A stretch of 64,000 nt of DNA from NCBI GenBank assembly GCA_947175485.1, contig CAMWMZ010000003.1:1-64000 (forward strand). The letters run 5' to 3'. Position numbers and translations under genes: made by a program. How positions within the stretch are numbered: the stretch's first letter is position 1; each line of letters begins with the position of its first letter. Under the pieces are notes generated by a model that saw only the letters and a list, made by a program, of their open reading frames with translations, was not told the DNA's origin and made no database searches. Source of the stretch: an uncultured Clostridia bacterium. Lineage in GTDB: Bacteria > Bacillota > Clostridia > Christensenellales > Borkfalkiaceae. Shown piece after piece: positions 56,342 to 64,000 of the stretch.

Positions 56342-56580
56342 GCGCGTCATAAAAAAGACGGTCTTTTTTGTGCGTAAGTGTATAGGAATGAGGTGCAAAG
56401 TTACTGTAAAACGCGGAATAAGCTCCCGCGCAGATAATTTGCACTGACAAGTGTGAGGGCGCGACCCTTGCGACTAACCGTGGCTTATTCCAACGCCGTT
56501 ATTGCGGTGTTTTTTAGTGGAAAAGGCGCGATACACCCGGATAAGTTGACGCGTGAAATTATCATTTTGTTAGTATAAAG
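56342..56580 (+). promoter_or_regulatory. Folded leader of the S10 operon
   Basis: About 250 nt between promoter and rpsJ. AAGAC/GTCTT then T-run (about 56356-56371) gives an early terminator-like hairpin. A 9-bp stem GGAATAAGC / GCTTATTCC (near 56414 and 56482) closes a larger fold with inner AGGG/CCCT. Likely site of translational or transcriptional feedback by a ribosomal protein; which one is unknown. Confidence 0.55.
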
Positions 56581-56590
56581 GAGTAAAACA

Positions 56591-56890
56591 ATGGCAGGAC
56601 AGAAAATCAGAATCAAACTTGCGGCGTATGACCACGAGCTCGTGGATTTGGCGGCGGCGCGCATCGTTGAAACGATGAAGAAGAGCGGCGCAAAAATTTC
56701 GGGGCCGATTCCCCTCCCCACGGAAAGGGAAATCGTTACGATACTTCGTTCCCCCCACAAATACAAGGACAGCCGCGAACAGTTCGAACAGAGAACATAT
56801 AAGAGAATTATCGATATTTATACCCCCAACGCAAAGCTTTTGGACACCGTTCATTTGCCCGCGGGCGTAGATATCAAGATAAAGCTGTAA
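56591..56890 (+). CDS. rpsJ: Ribosomal protein S10 (uS10)
   Basis: 99 aa: [67 protein letters not shown]. Small-subunit protein and NusE in antitermination. AAAGGAG upstream. First gene of the S10 operon; the str genes (rpsL, rpsG, fusA, tuf) that often precede it are absent. Confidence 0.98.
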   Translation: MAGQKIRIKLAAYDHELVDLAAARIVETMKKSGAKISGPIPLPTEREIVTILRSPHKYKDSREQFEQRTYKRIIDIYTPNAKLLDTVHLPAGVDIKIKL

Positions 56891-57013
56891 GCGCTTTATA
56901 CCATATTATTATATAAGACAATATAGATACTCTACGCAAGGCAGGCGACGGAAACGGCGGGACGGCGGAGCGCGGTATCTGAAAATAAAAAATTTATCGG
57001 AGGAACTTTATCA
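56891..57013 (+). other. Spacer with hairpin between rpsJ and rplC
   Basis: 123 bp, longer than other gaps in the operon. AGATAC (56935-56940) pairs with GTATCT (56975-56980) around a GC-rich core. Confidence 0.4.
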
Positions 57014-57643
57014 ATGAATAAAGCAATCATCGGCCGTAAAGCGGGAATGACGCAGATATTTACGGCGGAGGGCAAGGTTATACCCGTAACCGTAATCGAA
57101 GCGGGTCCGTGCCCCGTAGTGCAAATCAAGACCGTTGAAAAGGACGGCTACGCCGCTTTGAAGCTCGGTTTTGACGAGGCAAAGGAAAAGGCTTTGACAA
57201 AGCCCGAGCTCGGACAGTTTAAAAAGGCGAACGTAAAGCCCTGCAAGGTTTTGAAGGAATTCCGCCTCGACAACACCGCTAACTACGAAGTCGGCAACGA
57301 AATCAAGGTCGACGTGTTCACGGCAGGCGACAAGGTAGACGTTCACGGCGTGTCCAAGGGCCACGGTTATTCGGGCGTTATCAAAAGATGGAACCAGCAC
57401 AGACTTAAAGAAACCCACGGCGTAGGCCCCGTGCACAGAGAACCCGGTTCTATGGGTGCGAACAGCTCGCCTTCGCGCGTGTTCAAGAACAAGCGTCTCG
57501 CAGGTCAGTACGGCGTTGAAAACGTAACCGTGCAGAATCTCGAAATCGTAAGAGTGGACGCAGAGAGAAACTGTTTACTCATAAAAGGTTCGGTTCCCGG
57601 GCCTAACGGCAGCGTCGTTACCATTAACGACACCGTGAAATAA
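57014..57643 (+). CDS. rplC: Ribosomal protein L3 (uL3)
   Basis: 209 aa: [61 protein letters not shown] (cut), and [11 protein letters not shown]. Binds near the 3' end of 23S rRNA and starts large-subunit assembly. GGAGGA precedes the ATG. Confidence 0.98.
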   Translation: MNKAIIGRKAGMTQIFTAEGKVIPVTVIEAGPCPVVQIKTVEKDGYAALKLGFDEAKEKALTKPELGQFKKANVKPCKVLKEFRLDNTANYEVGNEIKVDVFTAGDKVDVHGVSKGHGYSGVIKRWNQHRLKETHGVGPVHREPGSMGANSSPSRVFKNKRLAGQYGVENVTVQNLEIVRVDAERNCLLIKGSVPGPNGSVVTINDTVK

Positions 57644-57657
57644 GGAGGTACGAAAGT

Positions 57658-58284
57658 ATGCCCAGTATTAAAGTGTATAAAATGGACGGCACTGAAGCCG
57701 GCACGATGAAATTAAGCGATAAGGTGTTCGGCGCAGAATACAACGAGCCCCTTATTCACCAGGCGGTTGTAACGCGCCTTGCAAACGAAAGACAGGGAAC
57801 GAAGTCGACCCTCACCCGTACGGAAGTACGCGGCGGCGGCAGAAAGCCCTGGAGACAGAAAGGCACGGGTAACGCGCGTCAGGGTTCGATCCGCGCACCC
57901 CAGTGGATTAAGGGCGGCGTAGTATTCGCACCCAAGAGCCGCGACTTTTCTAAAGACATGAACAAAAAGGCTAAGATTGCGGCGCTGTTGTCCGCACTTT
58001 CCAAAAAGGTTGCGGACGGCGAAATCGTAGTTGTAGACAAGCTTGAAGTAAAAGAAGGAAAAACCAAGGAAATGGTTGCTTTCCAGAACGCATTGAAGCT
58101 TGACAAGTCCGCGGTTATCGTAATGGACAACAACGATGAAAAGGTAATCCTTGCCGCAAGAAACATTCAAAAACTTTCCACTTTGCCCGTGGCGCAGATT
58201 TCCACATACGAAGTGGTTTCCAACGCGAAAGTCGTTCTGACCAAAGCTGCGGTTAAGAAAATAGAGGAGGTCTACGGAGAATAA
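57658..58284 (+). CDS. rplD: Ribosomal protein L4 (uL4)
   Basis: 208 aa: [20 protein letters not shown] and IRAPQW mark the tunnel loop. Domain I 23S binding; in gammaproteobacteria it also represses its own operon, unverified here. AAGGAGG upstream; last base shared with rplW start. Confidence 0.98.
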   Translation: MPSIKVYKMDGTEAGTMKLSDKVFGAEYNEPLIHQAVVTRLANERQGTKSTLTRTEVRGGGRKPWRQKGTGNARQGSIRAPQWIKGGVVFAPKSRDFSKDMNKKAKIAALLSALSKKVADGEIVVVDKLEVKEGKTKEMVAFQNALKLDKSAVIVMDNNDEKVILAARNIQKLSTLPVAQISTYEVVSNAKVVLTKAAVKKIEEVYGE

Positions 58285-58574
58285 TGTTTGCCGAAGATAT
58301 AATTTTGAAACCTCTCCTCACGGAAAAGGGCTACGACGGTATCGCGGACAAGAAATACACGTTCATAGTTAAAAAGTCCGCGAATAAGACGCAGATTAAG
58401 GCGGCGGTTGAAAAGCTTTTCGAAGTAAAGGTAGAAAGCGTTAACACCGTTAACTGCAAGGGCAAGAAAAAGAGAATGGGAAGAAGCGAAGGCTACACCC
58501 CCGACTACAAGAAAGCAATCGTCCAGCTTACGGCTGACTCCAAGGCGATTGAGTACTTCAACTCGTTATCGTAA
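58284..58574 (+). CDS. rplW: Ribosomal protein L23 (uL23)
   Basis: 96 aa: [37 protein letters not shown] (cut), [20 protein letters not shown]. Lies at the tunnel exit and docks SRP and trigger factor. Overlaps rplD by 1 nt. Confidence 0.97.
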   Translation: MFAEDIILKPLLTEKGYDGIADKKYTFIVKKSANKTQIKAAVEKLFEVKVESVNTVNCKGKKKRMGRSEGYTPDYKKAIVQLTADSKAIEYFNSLS

Positions 58575-58585
58575 GGAGGATACAA

Positions 58586-59413
58586 ATGGCTATCAAGAGA
58601 TATAAACCTACCTCCCCCGCGCGCCGTTTTATGACGGTTAACGCGTATGCGGAGCTTTCCGGCGATAAGCCCGAAAGAAGCCTTTTGCACGATAAGCGCA
58701 AATCGGGCGGCAGAAACAATCAGGGTAAAATTTCCGTACGTCACATCGGCGGTGGAAACAGAATCAAATACAGAATAATAGATTTCAAGCGCAATAAAGA
58801 CGGCATACCCGCAACGGTTAAATCAATACAGTATGACCCCAACCGTTCGGCGCACATCGCTTTGCTTGCATACGCAGACGGCGAAAAGAGATATATTCTT
58901 GCGCCCGTAGGACTTACGGTAGGCGACAAGGTGTTATCGGGTTCAGGCGCGGACATCAAGTCGGGCAACTGCCTTTGCCTTGCGGACATCCCCGTAGGTA
59001 CTGTTGTGCACGCAATCGAGCTTAAACCCGGCAGGGGCGCGCAAATCGCGCGTTCGGCTGGAATTTCAGCCCAGATAATGGCAAAAGAGGGCGCTTACGC
59101 TACGATAAAGATGCCTTCCGGCGAAATGCGTCTTGTTTCCTTGAAATGCAAGGCAACTATCGGACAGGTAGGAAATCTGGAACACGAAATTATCCGCGTG
59201 GGCAAGGCGGGAAAGACGCGCCACCTCGGTATACGTCCCACGGTCCGCGGCTCCGTTATGAACCCGAACGACCACCCTCACGGCGGTGGTGAAGGTAAGA
59301 GCCCCGTAGGACACGCAGGGCCTATGACGCCTTGGGGTAAACCCGCTCTCGGCTACAAGACGAGAAAGAAGAAGAACCCCACTTCCAAATTTATATTAAA
59401 GAGAATCAATTAA
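58586..59413 (+). CDS. rplB: Ribosomal protein L2 (uL2)
   Basis: 275 aa: [34 protein letters not shown], and the peptidyl-transferase-proximal [19 protein letters not shown]. Core large-subunit assembly protein. AAGGAGG before the ATG. Confidence 0.98.
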   Translation: MAIKRYKPTSPARRFMTVNAYAELSGDKPERSLLHDKRKSGGRNNQGKISVRHIGGGNRIKYRIIDFKRNKDGIPATVKSIQYDPNRSAHIALLAYADGEKRYILAPVGLTVGDKVLSGSGADIKSGNCLCLADIPVGTVVHAIELKPGRGAQIARSAGISAQIMAKEGAYATIKMPSGEMRLVSLKCKATIGQVGNLEHEIIRVGKAGKTRHLGIRPTVRGSVMNPNDHPHGGGEGKSPVGHAGPMTPWGKPALGYKTRKKKNPTSKFILKRIN

Positions 59414-59426
59414 GGAGGAATAGACA

Positions 59427-59699
59427 ATGTCAAGAAGCATTAAGAAAGGACCTTACGCCGAAGAAAGGCTTATGTCTAGAATACTTGCCATGAATGAAGC
59501 CGGCGAGAAAAAGGTCGTTAAAACATGGTCGCGCGCGACAACGATATTCCCCCAGATGGTAGGACATACGATTGCCGTTTACGACGGAAGAAAACACGTT
59601 CCCGTATACGTGACCGAAGATATGGTAGGCTGCAAGCTCGGCGAATTCGCTCCCACGAGAACGTTCAAGGGGCATGCGGCTAAGACCGCCAAGAAGTAA
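59427..59699 (+). CDS. rpsS: Ribosomal protein S19 (uS19)
   Basis: 90 aa: [55 protein letters not shown]. Head of the small subunit. AAGGAGGA upstream. Confidence 0.98.
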   Translation: MSRSIKKGPYAEERLMSRILAMNEAGEKKVVKTWSRATTIFPQMVGHTIAVYDGRKHVPVYVTEDMVGCKLGEFAPTRTFKGHAAKTAKK

Positions 59700-59710
59700 G
59701 GAGTGGCATT

Positions 59711-60100
59711 ATGGCAAAGAATATGAACTTAAAAAAAGAAAGAATCGAAGCCAACAAAGACCGTCGCCCCTACGCAACGGCTAAATATCTGAGAATTTCC
59801 CCCTATAAAATCAGAACCGTGCTCGCGCTTATCCGCGGCAAGTCGGTTGAAGAGGCTGCGGGAATACTCACATACTGCAACAAGGGCGGCAGCGACGAAG
59901 TTAAAAAGGTTTTGCTTTCCGCTGCGGCTAACGCAGAGCATAACCAGGGCATGGACAGAAGCGACTTGATAGTTGCCGAAGCGTTTGCAAACGGCGGACC
60001 GCACCTTAAGAGAATGCAGCCCGTTTCAAAGGGACGCGGACATGCGATTTTGAAGAGAACGAGCCACGTAACGGTGATACTCGACGCGAAGAAGGTATAA
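59711..60100 (+). CDS. rplV: Ribosomal protein L22 (uL22)
   Basis: 129 aa: ATAKYLRISPYKIRTVLALI, AAANAEHNQGMDRSDLIVAEA (cut), GRGHAILKRTSHVTVIL (tunnel hairpin). A basic N-terminus of ~15 residues precedes the core. AAGGAGT upstream. Confidence 0.97.
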   Translation: MAKNMNLKKERIEANKDRRPYATAKYLRISPYKIRTVLALIRGKSVEEAAGILTYCNKGGSDEVKKVLLSAAANAEHNQGMDRSDLIVAEAFANGGPHLKRMQPVSKGRGHAILKRTSHVTVILDAKKV

Positions 60101-60110
60101 GGAGAGAGTT

Positions 60111-60782
60111 ATGGGACAGAAAGTTAATCCTCACGGTTTAAGAGTCGGCGTAATTTCCGCCTGGGATACTCAATGGTACGCCGATAAAAAGAATTTTGCG
60201 GCGTATATCAAAGAGGACAGCGAAATCCGTACTTTCCTTAAAAAGAAGTACTACGACGCGGCAATCAGCAAAATCACAATAATCAGAGCGGCAAACAAGA
60301 TAGAAATAGGTATATATACCGGACGCCCCGGCGTGCTTATCGGCAAGGCGGGCGCTGAAATAGAAGTTATCAAAAAGGATTTGTCCAAGCTAACTAAAGG
60401 CAAATTAATCGTTATCAACGTTAAAAAGGTTGATAAAATAGACTGCGACGCTCAGCTTGTTGCGGAGTCTGTGGCTTCACAGCTTGAAAAGCGCGTGTCT
60501 TACAGAAGAGCGGTTAAACAGCAAATCGCGAAGGTTGCGAAGGCCGGCGTAAAGGGCGTTAAAATTACCGTAAGCGGACGTTTGGACGGACGCGAAATCG
60601 CAGGAACGGAAAGCTATCACGACGGTTCGATACCCCTTCAGACAATCCGCGCGGATATAGATTACGGCTTTGCGGAAGCGCACACCACTTTCGGCGTGCT
60701 CGGCGTAAAGTGCTGGATTTACAAGGGAGAAGTTCTCGATACCGCTAAGCGCCTTATAATTTCAGAGGGAGGCGAAGAGTAA
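60111..60782 (+). CDS. rpsC: Ribosomal protein S3 (uS3)
   Basis: 223 aa: [22 protein letters not shown] domain with [16 protein letters not shown]-terminal [20 protein letters not shown] and [15 protein letters not shown]. mRNA entry-site helicase component. AAGGAGA upstream. Confidence 0.98.
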   Translation: MGQKVNPHGLRVGVISAWDTQWYADKKNFAAYIKEDSEIRTFLKKKYYDAAISKITIIRAANKIEIGIYTGRPGVLIGKAGAEIEVIKKDLSKLTKGKLIVINVKKVDKIDCDAQLVAESVASQLEKRVSYRRAVKQQIAKVAKAGVKGVKITVSGRLDGREIAGTESYHDGSIPLQTIRADIDYGFAEAHTTFGVLGVKCWIYKGEVLDTAKRLIISEGGEE

Positions 60783-60783
60783 T

Positions 60784-61230
60784 ATGTTAATTCCCAAGAG
60801 AGTTAAAAGAAGAATGCAGCACCGCGGAAAAATCCACGGCAAAGCACAGAAGGGCAATAAAATCGCTTACGGCGAATACGGGCTCGTATCTTTGGAGGGA
60901 GCGAGAATCACTTCCAACCAGATAGAGGCGGCGCGTATCGCGATGACGAGATTTATAAAGAGGGGCGGAAAGGTATGGATTGACATATTCCCCCACAAGC
61001 CCATAACCAAACACCCCGCAGAATCCCGTATGGGTTCCGGTAAAGGTTCGGTTGAATACTGGGTTGCAATCGTAAAACCCGGCAGAGTTATGTTTGAAAT
61101 GTCGGGCGTGAGCGAAGAAATCGCACGCGAGGCTATGCGCCTTGCAAGCCACAAACTTCCGGTTAAGTGCAAGTTTATAAAGAAAGAAGTCGAAGCAGTC
61201 GAAGAAGGCGGTGAAGCTAATGAAGGCTAA
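60784..61230 (+). CDS. rplP: Ribosomal protein L16 (uL16)
   Basis: 148 aa: [60 protein letters not shown]-site tRNA contact. Starts 1 nt after rpsC; its acidic C-terminal few residues (EEGGEANEG) overlap the rpmC start. Confidence 0.98.
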   Translation: MLIPKRVKRRMQHRGKIHGKAQKGNKIAYGEYGLVSLEGARITSNQIEAARIAMTRFIKRGGKVWIDIFPHKPITKHPAESRMGSGKGSVEYWVAIVKPGRVMFEMSGVSEEIAREAMRLASHKLPVKCKFIKKEVEAVEEGGEANEG

Positions 61231-61414
61231 GGAAATTATAAATTTGAGCGACGAAGAGCTTCAGAACAAGCTCAAAGAGCTTAAAAGCGAATTGTTTAAT
61301 CTGCGTTTCCGCCACGCCAGCGGTCAGCTTGAAAATCCCCTTGCGATTAATCTTGTTAAAAAAGATATTGCGAGAGTGAACACCGTAATCCGCGCAAGGC
61401 AGTTGAAAGCGTAA
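61220..61414 (+). CDS. rpmC: Ribosomal protein L29 (uL29)
   Basis: 64 aa: [40 protein letters not shown] (cut). Helical hairpin at the tunnel exit. The ATG at 61220 lies inside the end of rplP, preceded by AAGGCGGTG; a GTG at 61211 would add three residues. Confidence 0.96.
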   Translation: MKAKEIINLSDEELQNKLKELKSELFNLRFRHASGQLENPLAINLVKKDIARVNTVIRARQLKA

Positions 61415-61425
61415 AGGAGACAGAA

Positions 61426-61683
61426 ATGGAAAGAACGACGCTCAGAAAAGAAAGAGTAGGTCTTGTAGTATCCGATAAAATGGATAAGACGGTGGTTGTT
61501 GCCGTAGTGGAAAAGAGCAAACACCCCCTTTATAAAAAGACCATTACCAAAACAACCCGCTTCAAGGCGCACGATGAAAACAACGAGTGCGGCGAGGGCG
61601 ACAAGGTTCGCATCGTGGAAACGCGCAAGCTTTCCAAGGATAAGAACTGGCGCGTGGCTGAAATCATAGAAAAAGCCAAGTAA
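61426..61683 (+). CDS. rpsQ: Ribosomal protein S17 (uS17)
   Basis: 85 aa: [57 protein letters not shown]. Small-subunit OB-fold. AAGGAGA upstream. An unusually long spacer follows. Confidence 0.97.
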   Translation: MERTTLRKERVGLVVSDKMDKTVVVAVVEKSKHPLYKKTITKTTRFKAHDENNECGEGDKVRIVETRKLSKDKNWRVAEIIEKAK

Positions 61684-61719
61684 TTTTAAAACGCGAAATA
61701 TTTTATCAAATAACTTCAA

Positions 61720-61811
61720 GATTGTTGCCTCCGCTCAAAGGAGAGCAGGGCGCTCAACCTTGCTTATGTGTGCGGGGAACAATCCTCTGTAAGGTTGCAA
61801 AATAAAGCAAC
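61720..61811 (+). ncRNA. Folded spacer RNA with possible pseudoknot between rpsQ and rplN
   Basis: Main stem: 61720-61726 with 61778-61784, 61728-61729 with 61776-61777, and 61731-61734 with 61772-61775. A small inner hairpin pairs GAGC (61743-61746) with GCTC (61752-61755). CAACCTT (61755-61761), inside the loop, can pair with AAGGTTG (61791-61797) outside, giving pseudoknot topology. The inner hairpin and the pseudoknot share one base. A further GTTGC/GCAAC hairpin follows. Probably a regulatory mRNA element for rplN and downstream genes. Confidence 0.55.
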
Positions 61812-61844
61812 AGTTGTAAGTAATCATAATAGGAGAGATATTAT

Positions 61845-62213
61845 ATGATACAACCTCAGACAAGGCTCAAAGCCGCGGACAACAGCGGCGCTAAAGAGCT
61901 TATGTGCATCAAGGTGCTCGGCGGTTCGTTCAGAAAGTTCGCAAACATCGGCGACGTAATCGTATGCTCCGTTAAAACGGCGGCACCCGGCGGCGCGGTA
62001 AAGAAAGGCGAAGTAGTGAAGGCCGTTATCGTGCGCACCAGAAAAGGCATCAGACGCGACGACGGAACGTATATCCGTTTCGACGACAACGCGGCAGTAA
62101 TTATCAACACAAACAAGGAACCGCGCGGAACGCGTATCTTCGGACCGATTGCAAGGGAGCTTCGTGAAAAGAACTATATGAAGATTATATCCCTCGCACC
62201 CGAAGTGCTTTAA
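61845..62213 (+). CDS. rplN: Ribosomal protein L14 (uL14)
   Basis: 122 aa: [61 protein letters not shown] (cut). Intersubunit-bridge protein. TAGGAGAGA upstream, after a 160-bp structured spacer; in many species rplN follows rpsQ directly. Confidence 0.98.
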   Translation: MIQPQTRLKAADNSGAKELMCIKVLGGSFRKFANIGDVIVCSVKTAAPGGAVKKGEVVKAVIVRTRKGIRRDDGTYIRFDDNAAVIINTNKEPRGTRIFGPIARELREKNYMKIISLAPEVL

Positions 62214-62229
62214 TTAAAGGAGAAAGGCT

Positions 62230-62658
62230 ATGAACGTAAAATTAAATGACAATGTATTAGTTATCTCCGGTAAATACGCGAAAAAGACGGGTAAAGTAAT
62301 AGCTACTTCCCCGAAAAACGGAACGGTAACTGTTGAAGGCGTAAACATTCACAAGAAAGCGCAGAAAGCAAGAAAGGCGAACGAAGTTTCCAAAATAGCG
62401 GAGGTCGAAGCGCCCATAGACGTATCAAACGTAATGGTAATCTGTGCTGCTTGCGGAAAGGCGATAAGAGTAAAGCATACGCTTATCGACGGAAAGAACA
62501 CAAGAGTCTGCCCCAAGTGCAACGCAACGCTTGACAGCGTGTACACGGGCAAGGCGGCTAAAAAGGCGGTTAAGGAAGCGCCCAAAAAGCGTGAAAGAAA
62601 GCGCGCCAAGAAAGCCGAGAATGCGGCGGAAACCGCAACCGAAGACAAGGCTGAATAA
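62230..62658 (+). CDS. rplX: Ribosomal protein L24 (uL24), zinc-knuckle form with extended tail
   Basis: 142 aa, longer than the usual 100-110. KOW start [33 protein letters not shown], then [12 protein letters not shown] ... [14 protein letters not shown]: two CxxC pairs, the zinc form. The last ~35 residues are Lys/Arg/Ala/Glu-rich ([16 protein letters not shown]). Initiates 50S assembly. AAAGGAGAAAG upstream. Confidence 0.96.
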   Translation: MNVKLNDNVLVISGKYAKKTGKVIATSPKNGTVTVEGVNIHKKAQKARKANEVSKIAEVEAPIDVSNVMVICAACGKAIRVKHTLIDGKNTRVCPKCNATLDSVYTGKAAKKAVKEAPKKRERKRAKKAENAAETATEDKAE

Positions 62659-62669
62659 GGAGGGCGACT

Positions 62670-63248
62670 ATGGCTACGAAAAAAACTGCGAAGCAAGAAA
62701 AAGTTTACAAATCCAGAGTACTGGAAGCATACGACAAGGAAGTCGTTCCCGCCCTTACCGAAAAATTCGGTTACAAAAATCCTATGCAGGTTCCCAAGCT
62801 TGTTAAAATTATTTTAAGCTCGGGCCTCGGCGACATAAAGGACAACGCGAAGTCGATTCAGATTGCTCAAAACGAAATGAAGACCATATCCGGTCAGCAG
62901 CCCGTAGTTTGCAAGGCTAAAAAGTCGGTTGCGAACTTCAAGGTGCGCGAGGGAATGCCTATCGGTTTGAAAGTAACCCTCCGCGGCAAGATGATGTACG
63001 ACTTCTATGATAAATTCATCTCCATAGCTCTTCCCAGAGTGCGCGACTTCCGCGGCGTACCCCGCGACAGTTTCGACGGAAAGGGCAACTATTGCATGGG
63101 TATCAAAGAACAGCTTATCTTCCCTGAAATTCAATATGATCAGGTTGAAAAAATCAGAGGTATGGATATCTGCTTTGTAACCACGGCAAAAACCGACGAA
63201 GAAGCGAGAGAGCTTTTAAGGGCGCTTGGTATGCCCTTCAAGAAGTAA
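62670..63248 (+). CDS. rplE: Ribosomal protein L5 (uL5)
   Basis: 192 aa: [40 protein letters not shown] (cut), [31 protein letters not shown] (cut), [18 protein letters not shown]. 5S rRNA-binding. AAGGAGGG before the ATG. A basic ~12-residue N-terminal extension is present. Confidence 0.98.
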   Translation: MATKKTAKQEKVYKSRVLEAYDKEVVPALTEKFGYKNPMQVPKLVKIILSSGLGDIKDNAKSIQIAQNEMKTISGQQPVVCKAKKSVANFKVREGMPIGLKVTLRGKMMYDFYDKFISIALPRVRDFRGVPRDSFDGKGNYCMGIKEQLIFPEIQYDQVEKIRGMDICFVTTAKTDEEARELLRALGMPFKK

Positions 63249-63257
63249 GGAGTAATT

Positions 63258-63443
63258 ATGGCAAAGAAAGCAATGATAAACAAGCAGCAGAAGCCTGCTA
63301 AATACTCTACGAGAGCTTATACGAGATGCTCGATCTGCGGCAGACCCCACGCGGTTTTGCGCAAATACGGAGTATGCCGTATATGTTTCAGAAACCTCGC
63401 TTATAAGGGACAAATTCCCGGCGTGAAAAAATCGAGCTGGTAA
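63258..63443 (+). CDS. rpsN: Ribosomal protein S14 type Z (uS14)
   Basis: 61 aa: [20 protein letters not shown] and [20 protein letters not shown]. Two CxxC pairs bind zinc (short, C+ form). AAGGAGT upstream. Usual position between rplE and rpsH. Confidence 0.98.
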   Translation: MAKKAMINKQQKPAKYSTRAYTRCSICGRPHAVLRKYGVCRICFRNLAYKGQIPGVKKSSW

Positions 63444-63459
63444 GAGGAGGAGAGAAGAA

Positions 63460-63852
63460 ATGACAGATCCTATCGCAGATATGCTCACCCGCATAAGAAA
63501 TGCGCTCAGAGCTAACAAGGAAACCGTTGAGGTTCCCGCATCAAATATGAAAAAAGCAATAGCCGATATCCTTGTTAACGAAGGATATATTTCCGGAGTG
63601 GAGCTTCAGGAAGACGGCTATAACGGCAAACTTTTGTTGACCCTTAAATACGTCGGCAAGAAAAAGCCCGTAATCAACAGCCTTAAAAGGGTTTCCCGCC
63701 CCGGACTCCGCGTGTATTCGGACGTTGAAACCATGCCTAAGGTAATGGACGGGCTGGGTATAGCCATTCTTTCCACCAACAAGGGAATACTCACAGACAG
63801 GCAGGCAAAGTCGCAGAACGTAGGCGGCGAAGTGCTCTGCTATATCTGGTAA
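63460..63852 (+). CDS. rpsH: Ribosomal protein S8 (uS8)
   Basis: 130 aa: MTDPIADMLTRIRNALRANK, VPASNMKKAIADILVNEGYI, RPGLRVYSDVETMPKVMDGL, GIAILSTNKGILTDRQA, GGEVLCYIW. In E. coli it represses spc-operon translation; not tested here. GAGGAGAG upstream. Confidence 0.98.
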   Translation: MTDPIADMLTRIRNALRANKETVEVPASNMKKAIADILVNEGYISGVELQEDGYNGKLLLTLKYVGKKKPVINSLKRVSRPGLRVYSDVETMPKVMDGLGIAILSTNKGILTDRQAKSQNVGGEVLCYIW

Positions 63853-63866
63853 GGAGGTAATTCGAT

Positions 63867-64000
63867 ATGTCAAGAATAGGTAAATTACCCGTAGCCCTTC
63901 CCGCGGGCGTTACCGTAACTTTCGAAAACGGACTTTTGACCGTTAAAGGAAGCAAGGGCACGCTTACGCAGACGGTAGTGGGCGATATCGATATCAAAGT
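63867..64000 (+). CDS. rplF: Ribosomal protein L6 (uL6), truncated by window end
   Basis: First ~44 residues only: [54 protein letters not shown] precedes the ATG. The gene continues beyond the window. Confidence 0.95.
   Translation, partial: MSRIGKLPVALPAGVTVTFENGLLTVKGSKGTLTQTVVGDIDIK

Overview
The window looks like a chromosomal segment of a low-to-medium GC Bacillota (Firmicutes), most likely an uncultured gut Clostridia-type organism. The supporting signs are strong AGGAGG-type ribosome binding sites, sigma-A promoters of the TTGACA-17-TATAAT type, a Spo0A-type response regulator, zinc-binding (C+) forms of S14, L33 and L24, an L27 with a Firmicute-style N-terminal extension, and MsmX/UgpC-type sugar ATPases. 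This placement is inferred from gene content; no rRNA or tRNA was found in the window to confirm it.

Region 1 (1-2640) holds a membrane GHKL histidine kinase, a receiver plus Spo0A_C-like response regulator, and between them, on the other strand, a well-signalled 15-codon ORF for a Trp/Phe/Leu-rich peptide. A/T-rich repeats resembling 0A boxes lie upstream of both the kinase/peptide pair and the regulator. It looks like a compact peptide-linked signalling module and is the best candidate here for an undescribed system.

Region 2 (3100-32900) is a pectin and uronate utilisation island. It encodes GH43, a pectinesterase, a GH28 polygalacturonase and a GH105 unsaturated galacturonyl hydrolase; a two-permease ABC importer with an unusually large lipoprotein binding protein and two MsmX-type ATPases; and intracellular enzymes that take unsaturated and saturated uronates to KDG and KDPG (KduI, KduD, UxaC, UxaB, UxaA, KdgK, and a KDPG aldolase fused to a VOC domain). 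Four small multispanning proteins of unknown function sit in the transporter operon.

Region 3 (32900-55800) mixes housekeeping and accessory genes. It has two paralogous XRE plus DUF6809-like modules, an AraC regulator, a NERD protein, an AEC transporter, an AT-rich HNH nuclease with a folded leader, L21/L27, RNase G, a SecB-like chaperone paired with a tail-anchored protein, rpmG-secE-nusG-rplKAJL (not followed by rpoBC), a cyclophilin-like lipoprotein behind a 42-bp tandem repeat array, two CobW-type genes and an EF-G-like GTPase.

Region 4 (55800-64000) is the start of the S10-spc ribosomal protein operon, from rpsJ to a truncated rplF. It is preceded by phased A-tracts, a near-consensus promoter and a folded leader, and has an unusual folded spacer between rpsQ and rplN. 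No mobile elements, CRISPR arrays, rRNA or tRNA genes were recognised.
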